Origin: Paracoccus alkanivorans
Lineage (GTDB): Bacteria > Pseudomonadota > Alphaproteobacteria > Rhodobacterales > Rhodobacteraceae
Length of the DNA stretch: 64,000 nt
Assembly: GCF_003697785.1 (NCBI RefSeq)
Contig: NZ_QOKZ01000001.1
Span: forward strand, 682,001 to 746,000
Reading direction: 5' to 3'
The position numbers and the translations under genes are program-made. This document shows positions 7,862 to 16,314 of this stretch, one piece after another (within the stretch, counting starts at the first letter, position 1; each line of letters starts with the position of its first letter). The notes below the pieces were generated by a model, which saw only the letters and a list, made by a program, of their open reading frames with translations, searched no databases and was not told where the DNA came from.

Positions 7862-8800
7862 CTATACATCAGGCTGCTGCAAAGCATCGAGGATCTGCGC
7901 CGCCGTCCTTGAATCGGTGACCAGCGCATTGATCATGCCTGAACGTGCGGCACCGATGATCGCTCCGGCCTTTTCACGCCCGATAGCCGCCCCGATGGAC
8001 AGGGGAACGCGCCTCAGCTGCGCCCGGCTGATCGACATCAGGTTGTCCTGCCCGGGCCAGCGCATCTCGTTGCCATCGGCATCGAAGTAATGGCGCACCA
8101 CGTCGCCGGCCACACGCCCAGCTTCGCCCGTGGCAAAGCCGATATCGGCGCCGACACCGTCGCGCTGGAACAGGCCGATTCCCAAAATGGCAGCATCGAC
8201 CCGCTCCCATAGCCCGATCAGGCGAGCCGCGTCCGGATCGCGAAGCAGAACGGCATGAAGCTCGGACGAAACCATCGAGGGGGCATAGAGAAACCGGGCC
8301 TCTCCCCCCGTCTGCTCGGCAGCCATGCGCACGAACTCGTTGATCTGGAAATGCGAGGCGGTCTCGTGCATCCCTCCGGTGGTCGGCACCACGACGACAT
8401 CCGGCAACTTTGGAAGCCCCGCCGAGATCACGCTTTGCACCGTCCGCCCCCAGCCTATGGCAATCACCGATCCGGGCCGGAGCCCGGCCCCCAGCAGAAT
8501 GGAGCCGACCTGCGAGTTCAGGGCCGCCGCCTTGTCACTTTCAACCACACGCACGGCCTTGAGCTCCAATGCAGCGCAGAGTTTCTCGCCCAGCACATCG
8601 GCCTCGTCGAGCTCCGCGACCTGGATGCGGACGATGCCCTCCTGCCGCGCCAGCCCCAGAAGACGCGAAACCGTGGCAGTCGAGACCTCCATCCGTCGCG
8701 ACACCTCGACCTGCGACAGCCCCTCGATGTAATGCAGCTTTGCCGCGGCATGCATCAGCGTGCGATTCAGGAGCTTGCCGGGTTTGGGGCGTTTCGTCAT
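7862..8800 (-). CDS. SorC/DeoR-type sugar-binding transcriptional regulator
   Basis: A 312-residue regulator. An N-terminal helix-turn-helix spans about residues 15-52 (AAKLHYIEGLSQVEVSRRM, then TATVSRLLGLARQEG), typical of SorC-family proteins. The remainder is the SorC sugar-binding domain related to sugar isomerases, with GWGRTV near residues 115-120 and VPTTGG near 138-143 in the phosphosugar site. Such proteins respond to phosphorylated sugars and repress or activate the adjacent catabolic operon. It is transcribed in the same direction as the eight-gene operon but is separated from it by about 118 bases holding a palindrome, so the operon probably has its own promoter. A related palindrome before its own start suggests autoregulation. 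Confidence 0.9.
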   Translation of the reverse strand: MTKRPKPGKLLNRTLMHAAAKLHYIEGLSQVEVSRRMEVSTATVSRLLGLARQEGIVRIQVAELDEADVLGEKLCAALELKAVRVVESDKAAALNSQVGSILLGAGLRPGSVIAIGWGRTVQSVISAGLPKLPDVVVVPTTGGMHETASHFQINEFVRMAAEQTGGEARFLYAPSMVSSELHAVLLRDPDAARLIGLWERVDAAILGIGLFQRDGVGADIGFATGEAGRVAGDVVRHYFDADGNEMRWPGQDNLMSISRAQLRRVPLSIGAAIGREKAGAIIGAARSGMINALVTDSRTAAQILDALQQPDV

Positions 8801-8815
8801 CGGCGACCTTCAGTA

Positions 8816-8827
8816 GAAATATGTTTC
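8816..8827. promoter_or_regulatory. Candidate SorC-type operator before the regulator gene
   Basis: GAAA-TATG-TTTC begins 16 bases upstream of the SorC start codon and resembles the two exact copies of GAAATTTATTTC elsewhere in the window. A further half-like CTGAAAC lies about 20 bases away, pairing with the GTTTCAG that overlaps this site. Autoregulation is inferred. Confidence 0.45.
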
Positions 8828-8962
8828 AGAGACGATCTTCTCTGCCTGAAACGACCGCGCGAGGCAATGGCGGTGGCCGCGAATTTCCGTTGGCTCTCGA
8901 TGACTGGAACAGCGGGTAATCGCCGGCAGGCTTCGCCCTCCCGACCCAATTGTCCGGACGAG

Positions 8963-10003
8963 TCAGGCCGATTCACGCAATACCAGCCGGGCCGGAATGC
9001 TGCGAGAGACCGGGGCCTCGCCTTTTTTGCGCGGGCTCTCGATCCGACGCAGCAGGATCTCGACCGCCTCGCGCGCGATCCGTGGCACGTCCTGCTCCAC
9101 CGTGGTGAGGCCCGGATGGAGGAAACGGGTCAGCACGTCGTTGTCATGGCCTGCAATGCGGAAATCCCCGATCTTGCCCCGTGGAAACAGCCCGAAATCA
9201 TGCGCGGCCTTCAGGGCACCCATGGCGATCCGGTCGCTGGCGCAAAGAACGGTCGCACGGGTATATCTGCCGGCGGCGAAAAAGGCGCTCATCACGTCCT
9301 TGCCGTAAGCCTCGAAATTCCAGTCATACCCGTTGCCGCCGGTCTCCAGCACTTCCCCGACCTGCCCATGCCGTGCCATGGCAGCCCGAAAGGCCTCGGT
9401 CCGTTCCAGCGCGCTCATGTTCACCGGTGGCATCGGCAGGAAAACCGGGTCATGACCGGAACGGACCAGATAATCGACCAGCAGCCCGATGCTTTGCCCG
9501 TTGTCATTGCCGACGAAATCGAACCCCCCGGCGCCTTCGGCGGCCCGGGAATCGATCAGCATCACCGGCAATTGCGCCTCGGCCCGGCGCAACATCGCGG
9601 TATCAGAGGCCTGACCAAGGGGTGAGATCAGGATCCCGTCCGCATTCATCGAACGCAGGGTCTCGACCGCCGCCACCTCGCGTTGCGGATCGTTATGCGA
9701 ATTCTGGACGATGATCTTGTAATCACTTTGCCCGGCCGCAAACTCCACGGAATTGATCAGGTTGGTCTGGAAGATATCGTTGAGATGCGGGATGACCACG
9801 CCGATCAGCCGGGTCCGCTTGCGGTTGAGATTCACGGCAAAGAAATTCGGCACGTAATCCACCGTCGCCAACCGCGTCTCGATCTTGGCGCGGGTCCGTT
9901 CCCGCACGCTGGAGGGATCGTGGAAGTAACGCGACAGGGTCGGACGCGAGACATCGATCTCCCGCGCCAGCTCCTCCATCGTGCGAATGGTTTTCTTCGT
10001 CAT
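8963..10003 (-). CDS. LacI-family transcriptional regulator
   Basis: A 346-residue regulator from the ATG at 10003, which follows GGGAAGAG; an upstream in-frame ATG at 10090 would overlap the kinase gene and adds residues unlike the family. The helix-turn-helix is at the N-terminus (TMEELAREIDVSRPTLSRYF, residues 8-27), followed by the hinge and a periplasmic-binding-protein-like sensor domain starting at RLIGVVIPHLND. It is the last gene of a minus-strand operon with an FGGY kinase, a class II aldolase and an SDR gene. Its likely operators are the two TTACxTGCGT-type sites in the divergent region 13149-13388. The effector is probably a sugar or polyol used by this operon. Confidence 0.9.
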   Translation of the reverse strand: MTKKTIRTMEELAREIDVSRPTLSRYFHDPSSVRERTRAKIETRLATVDYVPNFFAVNLNRKRTRLIGVVIPHLNDIFQTNLINSVEFAAGQSDYKIIVQNSHNDPQREVAAVETLRSMNADGILISPLGQASDTAMLRRAEAQLPVMLIDSRAAEGAGGFDFVGNDNGQSIGLLVDYLVRSGHDPVFLPMPPVNMSALERTEAFRAAMARHGQVGEVLETGGNGYDWNFEAYGKDVMSAFFAAGRYTRATVLCASDRIAMGALKAAHDFGLFPRGKIGDFRIAGHDNDVLTRFLHPGLTTVEQDVPRIAREAVEILLRRIESPRKKGEAPVSRSIPARLVLRESA

Positions 10004-10034
10004 GCTCTTCCCATCTCCGCGCGCTGCGCCGATA

Positions 10035-11315
10035 TCACCGCCCAGCCTCCCGGAACAGTGCGGTGACCTGATCCACGAGGCTTTCCTCATAACTGCGCAG
10101 CTCTATCGGGAATGGCCAGTATTTTTCCAGCGCTTGGGTGAACGCGCGGTTCCCGGCAAAAGGCCCGGTCATGTGAATGACCCCCTTCGCACCGATCGCC
10201 TGCATGCCCCGGACAGCCTCGCGCGCCAGCAGCCGGTCGAGGTGATCGGCTTTCCGTCCGCCATCGGGAACCGGAAGCCTGACGGGTTGCCCGGTCCGGG
10301 AATCGACCAGCCGGAATCGTCCATTTTCGGGCTCCTGCCGCAGTTCACAATGCTCTGCCGGGCAGGCCGGAAGCTCATGATCCTCCTCGGCCAGCAGATC
10401 GACACGCGCCTTTCCTGCCATGAAGCGGAAATTGGGAACGAGATGGCCGAATATGTCGAGGCTGGCCATAACGCCCAGCATGCCTCCCGCAGGCATCCGC
10501 TCCACCCCAATGGCAAAGGCGGTCAACCATGTGCCGGTCGGCATCACCACCAAGGGCTCGCGCTTTCCCGCTCCCGCATGGGGCACCAGCGCCAGGCTGC
10601 TGTCATGGGCGCCGACATGGACCGGGATCCCCTCGGGCAAGCCATGTGCATGGGCCAGATCAGGGCGAATGACTCCGGCCAGTTCATGCGCCGGGGCCAG
10701 CCCGGGAAACAGCCCCCCCGTCACATCGGCCATCGTGCCACCTGCGGGAATGCGTGTTCGCAGGTCCCATACATCGCCGTGACTGCTGGCATAGGAAATC
10801 TCGCTGACAGCCCGCCCGGTCAGACGCCATGTCCAGTATTGCGGCCAGAACAACGCATGTTGGGCCTGCGCGACGCGGTTCGGGAAACGTGAGCGAAGCC
10901 AGAAAAGCTGCGCACCGATGTTCAGCCCGCCGGGCATCCGAGGTGTTCCGGTCCGCTCGAATGGAGGCCGCAGCCGGTCATATGCCTCGGCCAGTTCGTC
11001 AGGCCCGACGAATTCGTAATCCAGCACCGGCAGCACCAGCCCGGAATCATCGATCAGCGCGAAGGTCGCCCCATGCGCGATGACGATGACTCCACCAATG
11101 CGGGCGCCTGCCGCGAATTCCCGCAAGGACCGCATCAGGAATAACCACAATTCCTCGACGTCCAGATGAGGATAGGGTGGTCCGGGCAATACCCGGTTCT
11201 CCATCCGGAGAGTTTCGATCTCTTGTCCCGACGCAAGATCGGCGAGGATCGCTCGGGTATTCGTCTTGCCGATATCGAAGACAACGAAGCGGCGTATCGT
11301 TTCACACGGCTCCAT
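10035..11315 (-). CDS. FGGY-family carbohydrate kinase
   Basis: A 426-residue kinase with the actin-like ATPase fold. The first phosphate loop DIGKTNTRA is at residues 14-22; VGAHDSSLALV in the middle contains the catalytic-region aspartate, and MPTGTW marks the second half. It is somewhat shorter than classical FGGY kinases (about 480-500 residues) and closest in feel to the rhamnulokinase or fuculokinase side of the family. With the class II aldolase gene next to it (14-base overlap), the expected route is ketose to ketose 1-phosphate, then cleavage to dihydroxyacetone phosphate and an aldehyde. The sugar is not identifiable from sequence. Confidence 0.87.
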   Translation of the reverse strand: MEPCETIRRFVVFDIGKTNTRAILADLASGQEIETLRMENRVLPGPPYPHLDVEELWLFLMRSLREFAAGARIGGVIVIAHGATFALIDDSGLVLPVLDYEFVGPDELAEAYDRLRPPFERTGTPRMPGGLNIGAQLFWLRSRFPNRVAQAQHALFWPQYWTWRLTGRAVSEISYASSHGDVWDLRTRIPAGGTMADVTGGLFPGLAPAHELAGVIRPDLAHAHGLPEGIPVHVGAHDSSLALVPHAGAGKREPLVVMPTGTWLTAFAIGVERMPAGGMLGVMASLDIFGHLVPNFRFMAGKARVDLLAEEDHELPACPAEHCELRQEPENGRFRLVDSRTGQPVRLPVPDGGRKADHLDRLLAREAVRGMQAIGAKGVIHMTGPFAGNRAFTQALEKYWPFPIELRSYEESLVDQVTALFREAGR

Positions 11316-12369
11316 CGCCGCCTCCCCGATTCAGCTTCTGACGATATTTCTCGGCATCCCATCCCAGCAATTCGTCGATCTCGGCATTTGAGAAAACCCG
11401 CCTTTCGCCGCCGCCCGCGGCTAGGAACTGCTCGAGTACGAGGTGATAGCCGCGAAGCAATTCCACCGTGCCACGCATGGCGGTGTCGCGGATCAATACG
11501 CCGTGACCTTCGACGATAACGGCAGCGTTCAACGGCACGGGTTGCCGGGCCAGGGCTGTCAGCGCAGCGGGCAGGTCGGGACCGGGAGAGAGCACCGGGA
11601 TGCGCGGCCCGAAGAAAACGACAAAATCCGGCGCGATGGCGCATTCCCCGGCAATCGCGATCAGGGCTTCATCCCGTGCAAGCGCATGCGCACGCCCTAT
11701 ATTCGCGGGCCCGTAACCTGTGCCTGCCAGGGAAATATCGAGCGGCCGAAACCCGGTAGAGGTTCCGATAACGGATATCTGCAGCCGTTTTCGGATCTCG
11801 CGCAGGCGTGCCTCGGCGGCGAAGGGGGTTCGGCCTGCCACGATAAGACCATGGCTGCCCAGGACCACCACCCGGCTTCCTGCCGCTCCCGCTTCCCGAA
11901 GGGCATTGGTCAAGGGCACGCCCGGTTTGATGTAAGGCTGCCACAGCCAGTCCAGCCCCAGCAACCGGGTGGCGAGCCGCGACTCCGCCTCGGCGGAAAT
12001 CGCGTGAGCCAAGGTTGCGACGCAATGGACATGCAGCACGCAGGGCGCGTCCATGAGCGCATGGAACGGCGTCTCGACCGAGGCGCGCATGCCTTCCATT
12101 CCGGGAACGCTCCCTGTCATCCCGGCAATCTCGCCCTCGTCCAGATCCCCGGCCATGACCCGTGCGCGCATCGCACGCAGATCGACCGGCACCATGATCG
12201 GACGCGCGACCGCCTCGGCCAGCCATGTGCCCGATGCCTTGATCCACATCCGCCCATCCGTCTTGATGGAACTGTTGCCGCCCGCCGCCTGCACCAGCGA
12301 GATATCGCGCCCGATACGCTCCGAGCAGATCAGGAAATCGCGCCAGCCTGCGCCGTCGGGATAAGCCAT
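11302..12369 (-). CDS. Class II aldolase/adducin family protein
   Basis: A 355-residue protein of the zinc-dependent aldolase/adducin fold. QAAGGNSSIK (residues 27-36) is the phosphate-binding motif and VLHVHCVA holds His113 and His115, expected zinc ligands; GSHGLIVAG follows. It is longer than the usual 210-280-residue aldolases, and the C-terminal half (after about residue 210) is an additional domain seen in the long class II aldolase group that contains rhamnulose-phosphate-like enzymes. It probably cleaves the ketose 1-phosphate made by the FGGY kinase. It ends 14 bases into the kinase gene and starts five bases after the SDR stop, consistent with one operon. Confidence 0.83.
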   Translation of the reverse strand: MAYPDGAGWRDFLICSERIGRDISLVQAAGGNSSIKTDGRMWIKASGTWLAEAVARPIMVPVDLRAMRARVMAGDLDEGEIAGMTGSVPGMEGMRASVETPFHALMDAPCVLHVHCVATLAHAISAEAESRLATRLLGLDWLWQPYIKPGVPLTNALREAGAAGSRVVVLGSHGLIVAGRTPFAAEARLREIRKRLQISVIGTSTGFRPLDISLAGTGYGPANIGRAHALARDEALIAIAGECAIAPDFVVFFGPRIPVLSPGPDLPAALTALARQPVPLNAAVIVEGHGVLIRDTAMRGTVELLRGYHLVLEQFLAAGGGERRVFSNAEIDELLGWDAEKYRQKLNRGGGDGAV

Positions 12370-12374
12370 CCCGC

Positions 12375-13148
12375 TTACCAGCAGGTATAACCGGCATCCG
12401 CGGAAACCACGGCACCGGTCATCAGGCTGGCGGCATCGGAGGCAAGAAACAGCACGACTGAGGCAATCTCATCGGGTCGTCCCAATCGCCCCATCGGTGT
12501 CATGTCCAGCCAGATCCGCTCCATCTCGGGGATGTCCTTCAACACGCGGCTGACCAGTTCGGTCTCGATAACGGTCGGTGCGACGGCATTGACCCGCACC
12601 CCGCGGCTGCCCCATTCAGCGGCCAGAGATTTGGTCAGGTGATGCACCCCGGCCTTGGAGGCATTGTAAAAGCTTTGTTCCTGCGGCTTGTTGACGATCA
12701 GCCCCGACATCGATCCCATGTTGACGATCGAGCCCGATCCCCGCGCCAACATGCGCTTGCCGAAGCTGCGGGCACAGAAAAAGACGCCGTCGAGATTGAC
12801 GGCCATATGCCTGCGCCAGATTTCGTCCGAGCAGGTCTCGGCCGGGATGTTGGACTGCACGATCCCGGCATTGTTGACCAGGATTTCGACACCGCCCTCG
12901 CCCTCCAGCGCCTCGGCAAGCGCCTCGATGCCGGCGCTGTCCGTCACGTCGAGAAACCGCGCCTCTACCGTACCGCCTGCCGCAACGATCCCGGCGGCCT
13001 TTTCCCGGGCGGCATCCATATCGAGATCTGCGATCACCACCCGGGCACCCGCCTCTGCCAAGGCATCCGCGCAGGCTGCGCCGATCCCCTGCGCCCCGCC
13101 GGTTACCACCGCGACCCGCCCTGCAAGGTCGAATTTCCTTAGATACAT
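12375..13148 (-). CDS. SDR family polyol/sugar dehydrogenase, first gene of the LacI-side operon
   Basis: A 257-residue classical SDR starting at the ATG at 13148, which follows a strong GGAGGAG ribosome site; the frame is open further upstream but that part is promoter DNA. TGGAQGIG at residues 16-23 binds the cofactor, NNAG is at 92-95, Ser146 in NMGSMSG, and Tyr161/Lys165 in YNASK. It resembles sorbitol, arabitol and threitol dehydrogenases and should oxidise a polyol or sugar with NAD(P)+. As the first gene before aldolase, kinase and LacI genes it probably does the first step of the route. It diverges from the SDR gene at 13389. Confidence 0.88.
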   Translation of the reverse strand: MYLRKFDLAGRVAVVTGGAQGIGAACADALAEAGARVVIADLDMDAAREKAAGIVAAGGTVEARFLDVTDSAGIEALAEALEGEGGVEILVNNAGIVQSNIPAETCSDEIWRRHMAVNLDGVFFCARSFGKRMLARGSGSIVNMGSMSGLIVNKPQEQSFYNASKAGVHHLTKSLAAEWGSRGVRVNAVAPTVIETELVSRVLKDIPEMERIWLDMTPMGRLGRPDEIASVVLFLASDAASLMTGAVVSADAGYTCW

Positions 13149-13188
13149 GTTCTTTCTCCTCCGGTTCATTTTAATGCGCCATATTTTT

Positions 13189-13200
13189 TTACATGCGTCA
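13189..13200. promoter_or_regulatory. Candidate LacI-type operator A
   Basis: TTACATGCGTCA, preceded by a run of T and followed by ATATT, resembles the symmetric site at 13306-13317 and lies 40 bases before the SDR start at 13148. Pairing with the second site (centres 117 bases apart) would allow a looped repressor. Assignment to the LacI protein at 8963-10003 is inferred. Confidence 0.4.
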
Positions 13201-13305
13201 ATATTTATATCGAAAAACAGCCGGCTCGGATGCGGTGAATCGTCAGAGACCGTGCGCAACCCAAGTTCTGACCATACAGTTGGCAGCATTGCTGCATTTT
13301 TTTCT

Positions 13306-13317
13306 TTACGTGCGTAA
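13306..13317. promoter_or_regulatory. Candidate LacI-type operator B
   Basis: TTACG-TG-CGTAA is a perfect 5+5 inverted repeat, a common shape for LacI-family sites, located 72 bases before the plus-strand SDR gene. The flanks CTTTACG and CGTAATATT match those of site A (13189-13200) closely. Confidence 0.5.
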
Positions 13318-13388
13318 TATTAAATGCAAGCCTGCTGACAAAACCGCGAAGGGCCATTGTCCGGTCGCAAAAGCAAAAGGGAGAAGCC

Positions 13389-14114
13389 ATGCCATCTGTC
13401 GCAGGGAAAGTCGCGCTTGTCACCGGCGCGAGTTCGGGCATCGGACTGGCCACGGCGGAAGCGCTGGCACAACAGGGGGCGAGGGTCGCCCTTGTCGCCA
13501 GATCCACCGACAAGCTGATTGCCGCTGCCGAGAGGATCGGCGCACAGGCCATCGCCCTGACTGCCGATTTGACCGCGCCCGGGGCAGTGGCCAGGGCGCT
13601 GGAGCAAACCGAGGAGCAGCTTGGACCTGTCGACATCCTGATGGCCAATGCCGGTCTTTATCTGGCGGGGGACGTGGCCGATACCGATCCCGCTGCGATG
13701 GACCGCGTGTTGGCGATCAACGTGAATTCCGTGCTTCAACTGGTTCGGGCTGCCCTGCCCGGGATGATCGCTCGCGGCGGGGGAGACATCCTTGTGACCA
13801 GTTCGGTCGCCGGGCATCAGGCCATCCATTGGGAGCCGGTTTACTCGGCATCGAAACACGCCATTCAGGCCTTTGTTCACGGCCTGCGTCAGCAGGTGGG
13901 CAGCCAGAATATCCGGGCCATGGCGATCGCCCCCGGCGTTGTCCTGAACGATCTCTGGGGTATCAGCGACCCTGTCGAGATCGACCGAAAGGCGCAAGCC
14001 GGTGAGGGCCTGCGCTCGGAGGATGTGGCGGAGGCCGCCCTGTTCATGCTGACCCGTCCGCGCAACGTGACCATCCGCGATTTGGTGATGCTGCCGCGGG
14101 CACAGCCGATCTGA
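13389..14114 (+). CDS. SDR family NAD(P)-dependent oxidoreductase
   Basis: A 241-residue SDR, started after an AAAGGGAGAAG ribosome site. TGASSGIG is at residues 12-19, NAG at 87-89, catalytic Tyr152 and Lys156 in YSASK, and a serine in TSSVAG near 138. The C-terminus (RPRNVTIRDLVMLP) matches the group of serine/3-hydroxy-acid dehydrogenases (YdfG-like) more than the polyol group. Its stop is followed by a 218-base space before the ABC transporter genes. The divergent arrangement with the SDR at 12375-13148 and the shared LacI-type sites suggest coordinated expression. Substrate unknown. Confidence 0.87.
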   Translation: MPSVAGKVALVTGASSGIGLATAEALAQQGARVALVARSTDKLIAAAERIGAQAIALTADLTAPGAVARALEQTEEQLGPVDILMANAGLYLAGDVADTDPAAMDRVLAINVNSVLQLVRAALPGMIARGGGDILVTSSVAGHQAIHWEPVYSASKHAIQAFVHGLRQQVGSQNIRAMAIAPGVVLNDLWGISDPVEIDRKAQAGEGLRSEDVAEAALFMLTRPRNVTIRDLVMLPRAQPI

Positions 14115-14180
14115 CAGGGGAGGGCAAGGCACGACCCGTACACTGGCTGCTGTTTTGCAATCAAAAGATCCGCAGATTCA

Positions 14181-14192
14181 GAAATAAATTTC
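14181..14192. promoter_or_regulatory. Candidate SorC-type operator before the sugar ABC transporter
   Basis: GAAATAAATTTC is the exact reverse complement of the core at 7847-7858 and sits in a longer palindrome, TCAGAAAT-AA-ATTTCTGA. It lies about 140 bases before the binding-protein gene. Sharing the 12-mer ties this transporter to the eight-gene operon under the SorC regulator (inference). Confidence 0.58.
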
Positions 14193-14332
14193 TGATATTT
14201 GCTTCTTGCAGCTTCGGAACGGTCCCGGCAATCTGCGTCACACTGATTTTCGGCTTTTGATTCGCCGCAGGGAGGAACCCGGCGATCGGAAAGCAGCCCG
14301 GAAAGGGCCATCACGCAAGGGAGGAAAACTTC

Positions 14333-15304
14333 ATGAAGAACCTTATCACATCACTCGCATTCGCGGCAGCGCTCGGCACGGCCGGCGCGGCACAGGCGCA
14401 GGAGGATTTCACCATCACCCTCGTGCCGGGTCTGACCACCGACGCCTTCTATATCACGATGAATCGCGGCGCGCAGGCAGCCGCGGAGGCCCTAGGCATC
14501 ACCGTGGACTTCCAGGGCGCCGAGGAATTCGACCCGGTGCTTCAGACCCCCGTGCTTGACGCGGTGATCGGCCGCGGTCCCGACGCGATTCTTGTCGCCC
14601 CCACCGACAGCACCCAGATGATCGAACCGCTGCGCCGCGCCGCCGATGCCGGTATCCCGGTCATCACCGTCGATACGTTCATCGATGACGGCAAGTATCA
14701 GGACGGCGCCGGCGATGGCGACTTCCCGCTCTCCTATATCGCTTCGGACAATATCGGCGGCGGGCGCATGGCAGCCCGTTCCATGGCCGAGGCAATCGGA
14801 GGCAAGGGCAAGGTCTATGTCTCGAATGTGCGGCCCGGCATCTCGACCACCGACCAGAGAGAGGAAGGCTTCAAGGCCGAGATGGCCGAGAACTATCCCG
14901 ATATCGAGGTGCTGGAGACGCAGTATAACGAGAACGACGCCTCGCTTGCGGCATCGCAGTTCCAGGCGGTGCTGGCTCGCAACCCCGATATCGCAGGCGT
15001 CTTCGGCGCTAACCTGTTCTCTGCCCTCGGCGCCGGCAACGGCGTGGAAAGCGCGGGCAAGGCCGAGGACGTGACCGTGATCGCATTCGACGCACCCAGT
15101 TCGATCGTCAACAATATCTCGTCGGGCCTTGTCGATGCGGCCATCGCCCAGCATCCGGCCGAGATCGGCTATTACGGCGTCATGACGGCCTATGCGGCCC
15201 TGACCGGGCAATCGGTGCCGACATCGATCGGGACCGGCTTCACCGTGATCAATGCCGACAACGTCAATGACGACGAGATCGCCAAATTCATCTATGCGGA
15301 ATGA
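14333..15304 (+). CDS. Sugar ABC transporter periplasmic binding protein (CUT2/RbsB type)
   Basis: A 323-residue secreted binding protein. The first 22-24 residues form a signal peptide (MKNLITSLAFAAALGTAGAA, then QAQ). The mature part has the two-lobe type I fold; AILVAPTDSTQMI near residues 85-97 and VTVIAFDAPSSI near 247-258 are characteristic, and an STTDQREEGFK segment near 169-179 lies in the hinge side. It captures a pentose, hexose or polyol in the periplasm and delivers it to the permease encoded next. A GGGAGG ribosome site precedes the ATG. A palindrome 140 bases upstream is shared with the eight-gene catabolic operon. Confidence 0.93.
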   Translation: MKNLITSLAFAAALGTAGAAQAQEDFTITLVPGLTTDAFYITMNRGAQAAAEALGITVDFQGAEEFDPVLQTPVLDAVIGRGPDAILVAPTDSTQMIEPLRRAADAGIPVITVDTFIDDGKYQDGAGDGDFPLSYIASDNIGGGRMAARSMAEAIGGKGKVYVSNVRPGISTTDQREEGFKAEMAENYPDIEVLETQYNENDASLAASQFQAVLARNPDIAGVFGANLFSALGAGNGVESAGKAEDVTVIAFDAPSSIVNNISSGLVDAAIAQHPAEIGYYGVMTAYAALTGQSVPTSIGTGFTVINADNVNDDEIAKFIYAE

Positions 15305-16314
15305 GGGCGAACGGCATGGCTGACAAAAACGGGACCTCGCTGCTGAGGTCCCTGTTCAACGCATGGTCGTGGCTGTTCCTGATCCTCATCCTCGGCTTCT
15401 TCGAAATCTACGCGCAGACACAGACGGGAAGCACCTTCCTGTTCCGGATCTACAATCTTCAGTCCATCTCGGTCGCCGCATCGCAGATCCTGTTGCTTGC
15501 TCTTGGGCTGACTTTGGTGATCGTGGCCGGTCACATCGATCTTTCCATCGCCTTCAGCACCGGCTTTGCCGCCGTGATCATGGCGATGATCATCCGCGCC
15601 GCCGGCCCCGATGCCGGCTGGCTGATCGTGCTGCTTGCCATGGGGGCAGGTATCCTGGCGGCAGCGATGGTGGGACTGGTGAACGGCTGGCTGGTCGCCC
15701 TTCTGAACGTACCCAGCTTCATCGGCACATTGGGCACCTATGGCATCGCCCGGGGCGTCGCCCTGATCGCGGCCGGAGGGGCGACGGTCTCGATCCGGAA
15801 CGATCATGCCCGCGCTTTCGGCAACGGCACCATCCTGGGCCTTCCGATTCCGCTGGTGACGGCGGCGATCCTCGCCCTTGCCTGCCACTATCTTCTGAAA
15901 CACACGCGATTCGGCGTCCATACCTATGCGCTCGGGGCCAATCGCGCCTCGGTCGAACGCGCCGGTGTCGACGTGAAAAAGCATCTGATCCTGCTTTTCC
16001 TGCTGTCGGCGATCACCGCCGGAATCGGCGGTCTGATCTATACCAGCCGCTTCTCGGCAGGGGCCGCCAATGCCGGCGAGCCGATCCTGCTTTACGCGGT
16101 GGCGGCTGTGTTCATTGGCGGGGCCTCCCTGACAGGCGGTCAGGGCACGATCACCGGCACAGTCATCGGCGCCTTCATCATCGCCGTGATCCAATTCGGT
16201 CTCGTCTTCTGCGGTCTGCCCCCATACTGGCAGTTCGTAGCAGTCGGCCTTGTCATCATCGTCGCCGTTCTGGTCGACCAGTCCAAGGATCGCATCGTGG
16301 GAGGCAGATCATGA
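15301..16314 (+). CDS. Sugar ABC transporter permease (CUT2 family)
   Basis: A 337-residue membrane protein with about eight to ten hydrophobic helices, of the RbsC/FrcC type. The CUT2 stretch ALGLTLVIVAGHIDLSIA is near residues 62-80, and GANRASVERAGVDV near 211-224 is the cytoplasmic coupling region contacting the ATPase. The ATG at 15301 overlaps the binding-protein stop by four bases; a second ATG at 15316 has a better spaced GAGGGCG and may be the true start. It forms the channel as a homodimer. It overlaps the ATPase gene by four bases. Confidence 0.92.
   Translation: MRANGMADKNGTSLLRSLFNAWSWLFLILILGFFEIYAQTQTGSTFLFRIYNLQSISVAASQILLLALGLTLVIVAGHIDLSIAFSTGFAAVIMAMIIRAAGPDAGWLIVLLAMGAGILAAAMVGLVNGWLVALLNVPSFIGTLGTYGIARGVALIAAGGATVSIRNDHARAFGNGTILGLPIPLVTAAILALACHYLLKHTRFGVHTYALGANRASVERAGVDVKKHLILLFLLSAITAGIGGLIYTSRFSAGAANAGEPILLYAVAAVFIGGASLTGGQGTITGTVIGAFIIAVIQFGLVFCGLPPYWQFVAVGLVIIVAVLVDQSKDRIVGGRS

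Noticed and set aside
15363..16310. N-terminal extension of the ABC ATPase frame
   Set aside because: This part overlaps the permease in another frame and is Arg-rich noise; the ATPase begins at 16311 with a four-base overlap.
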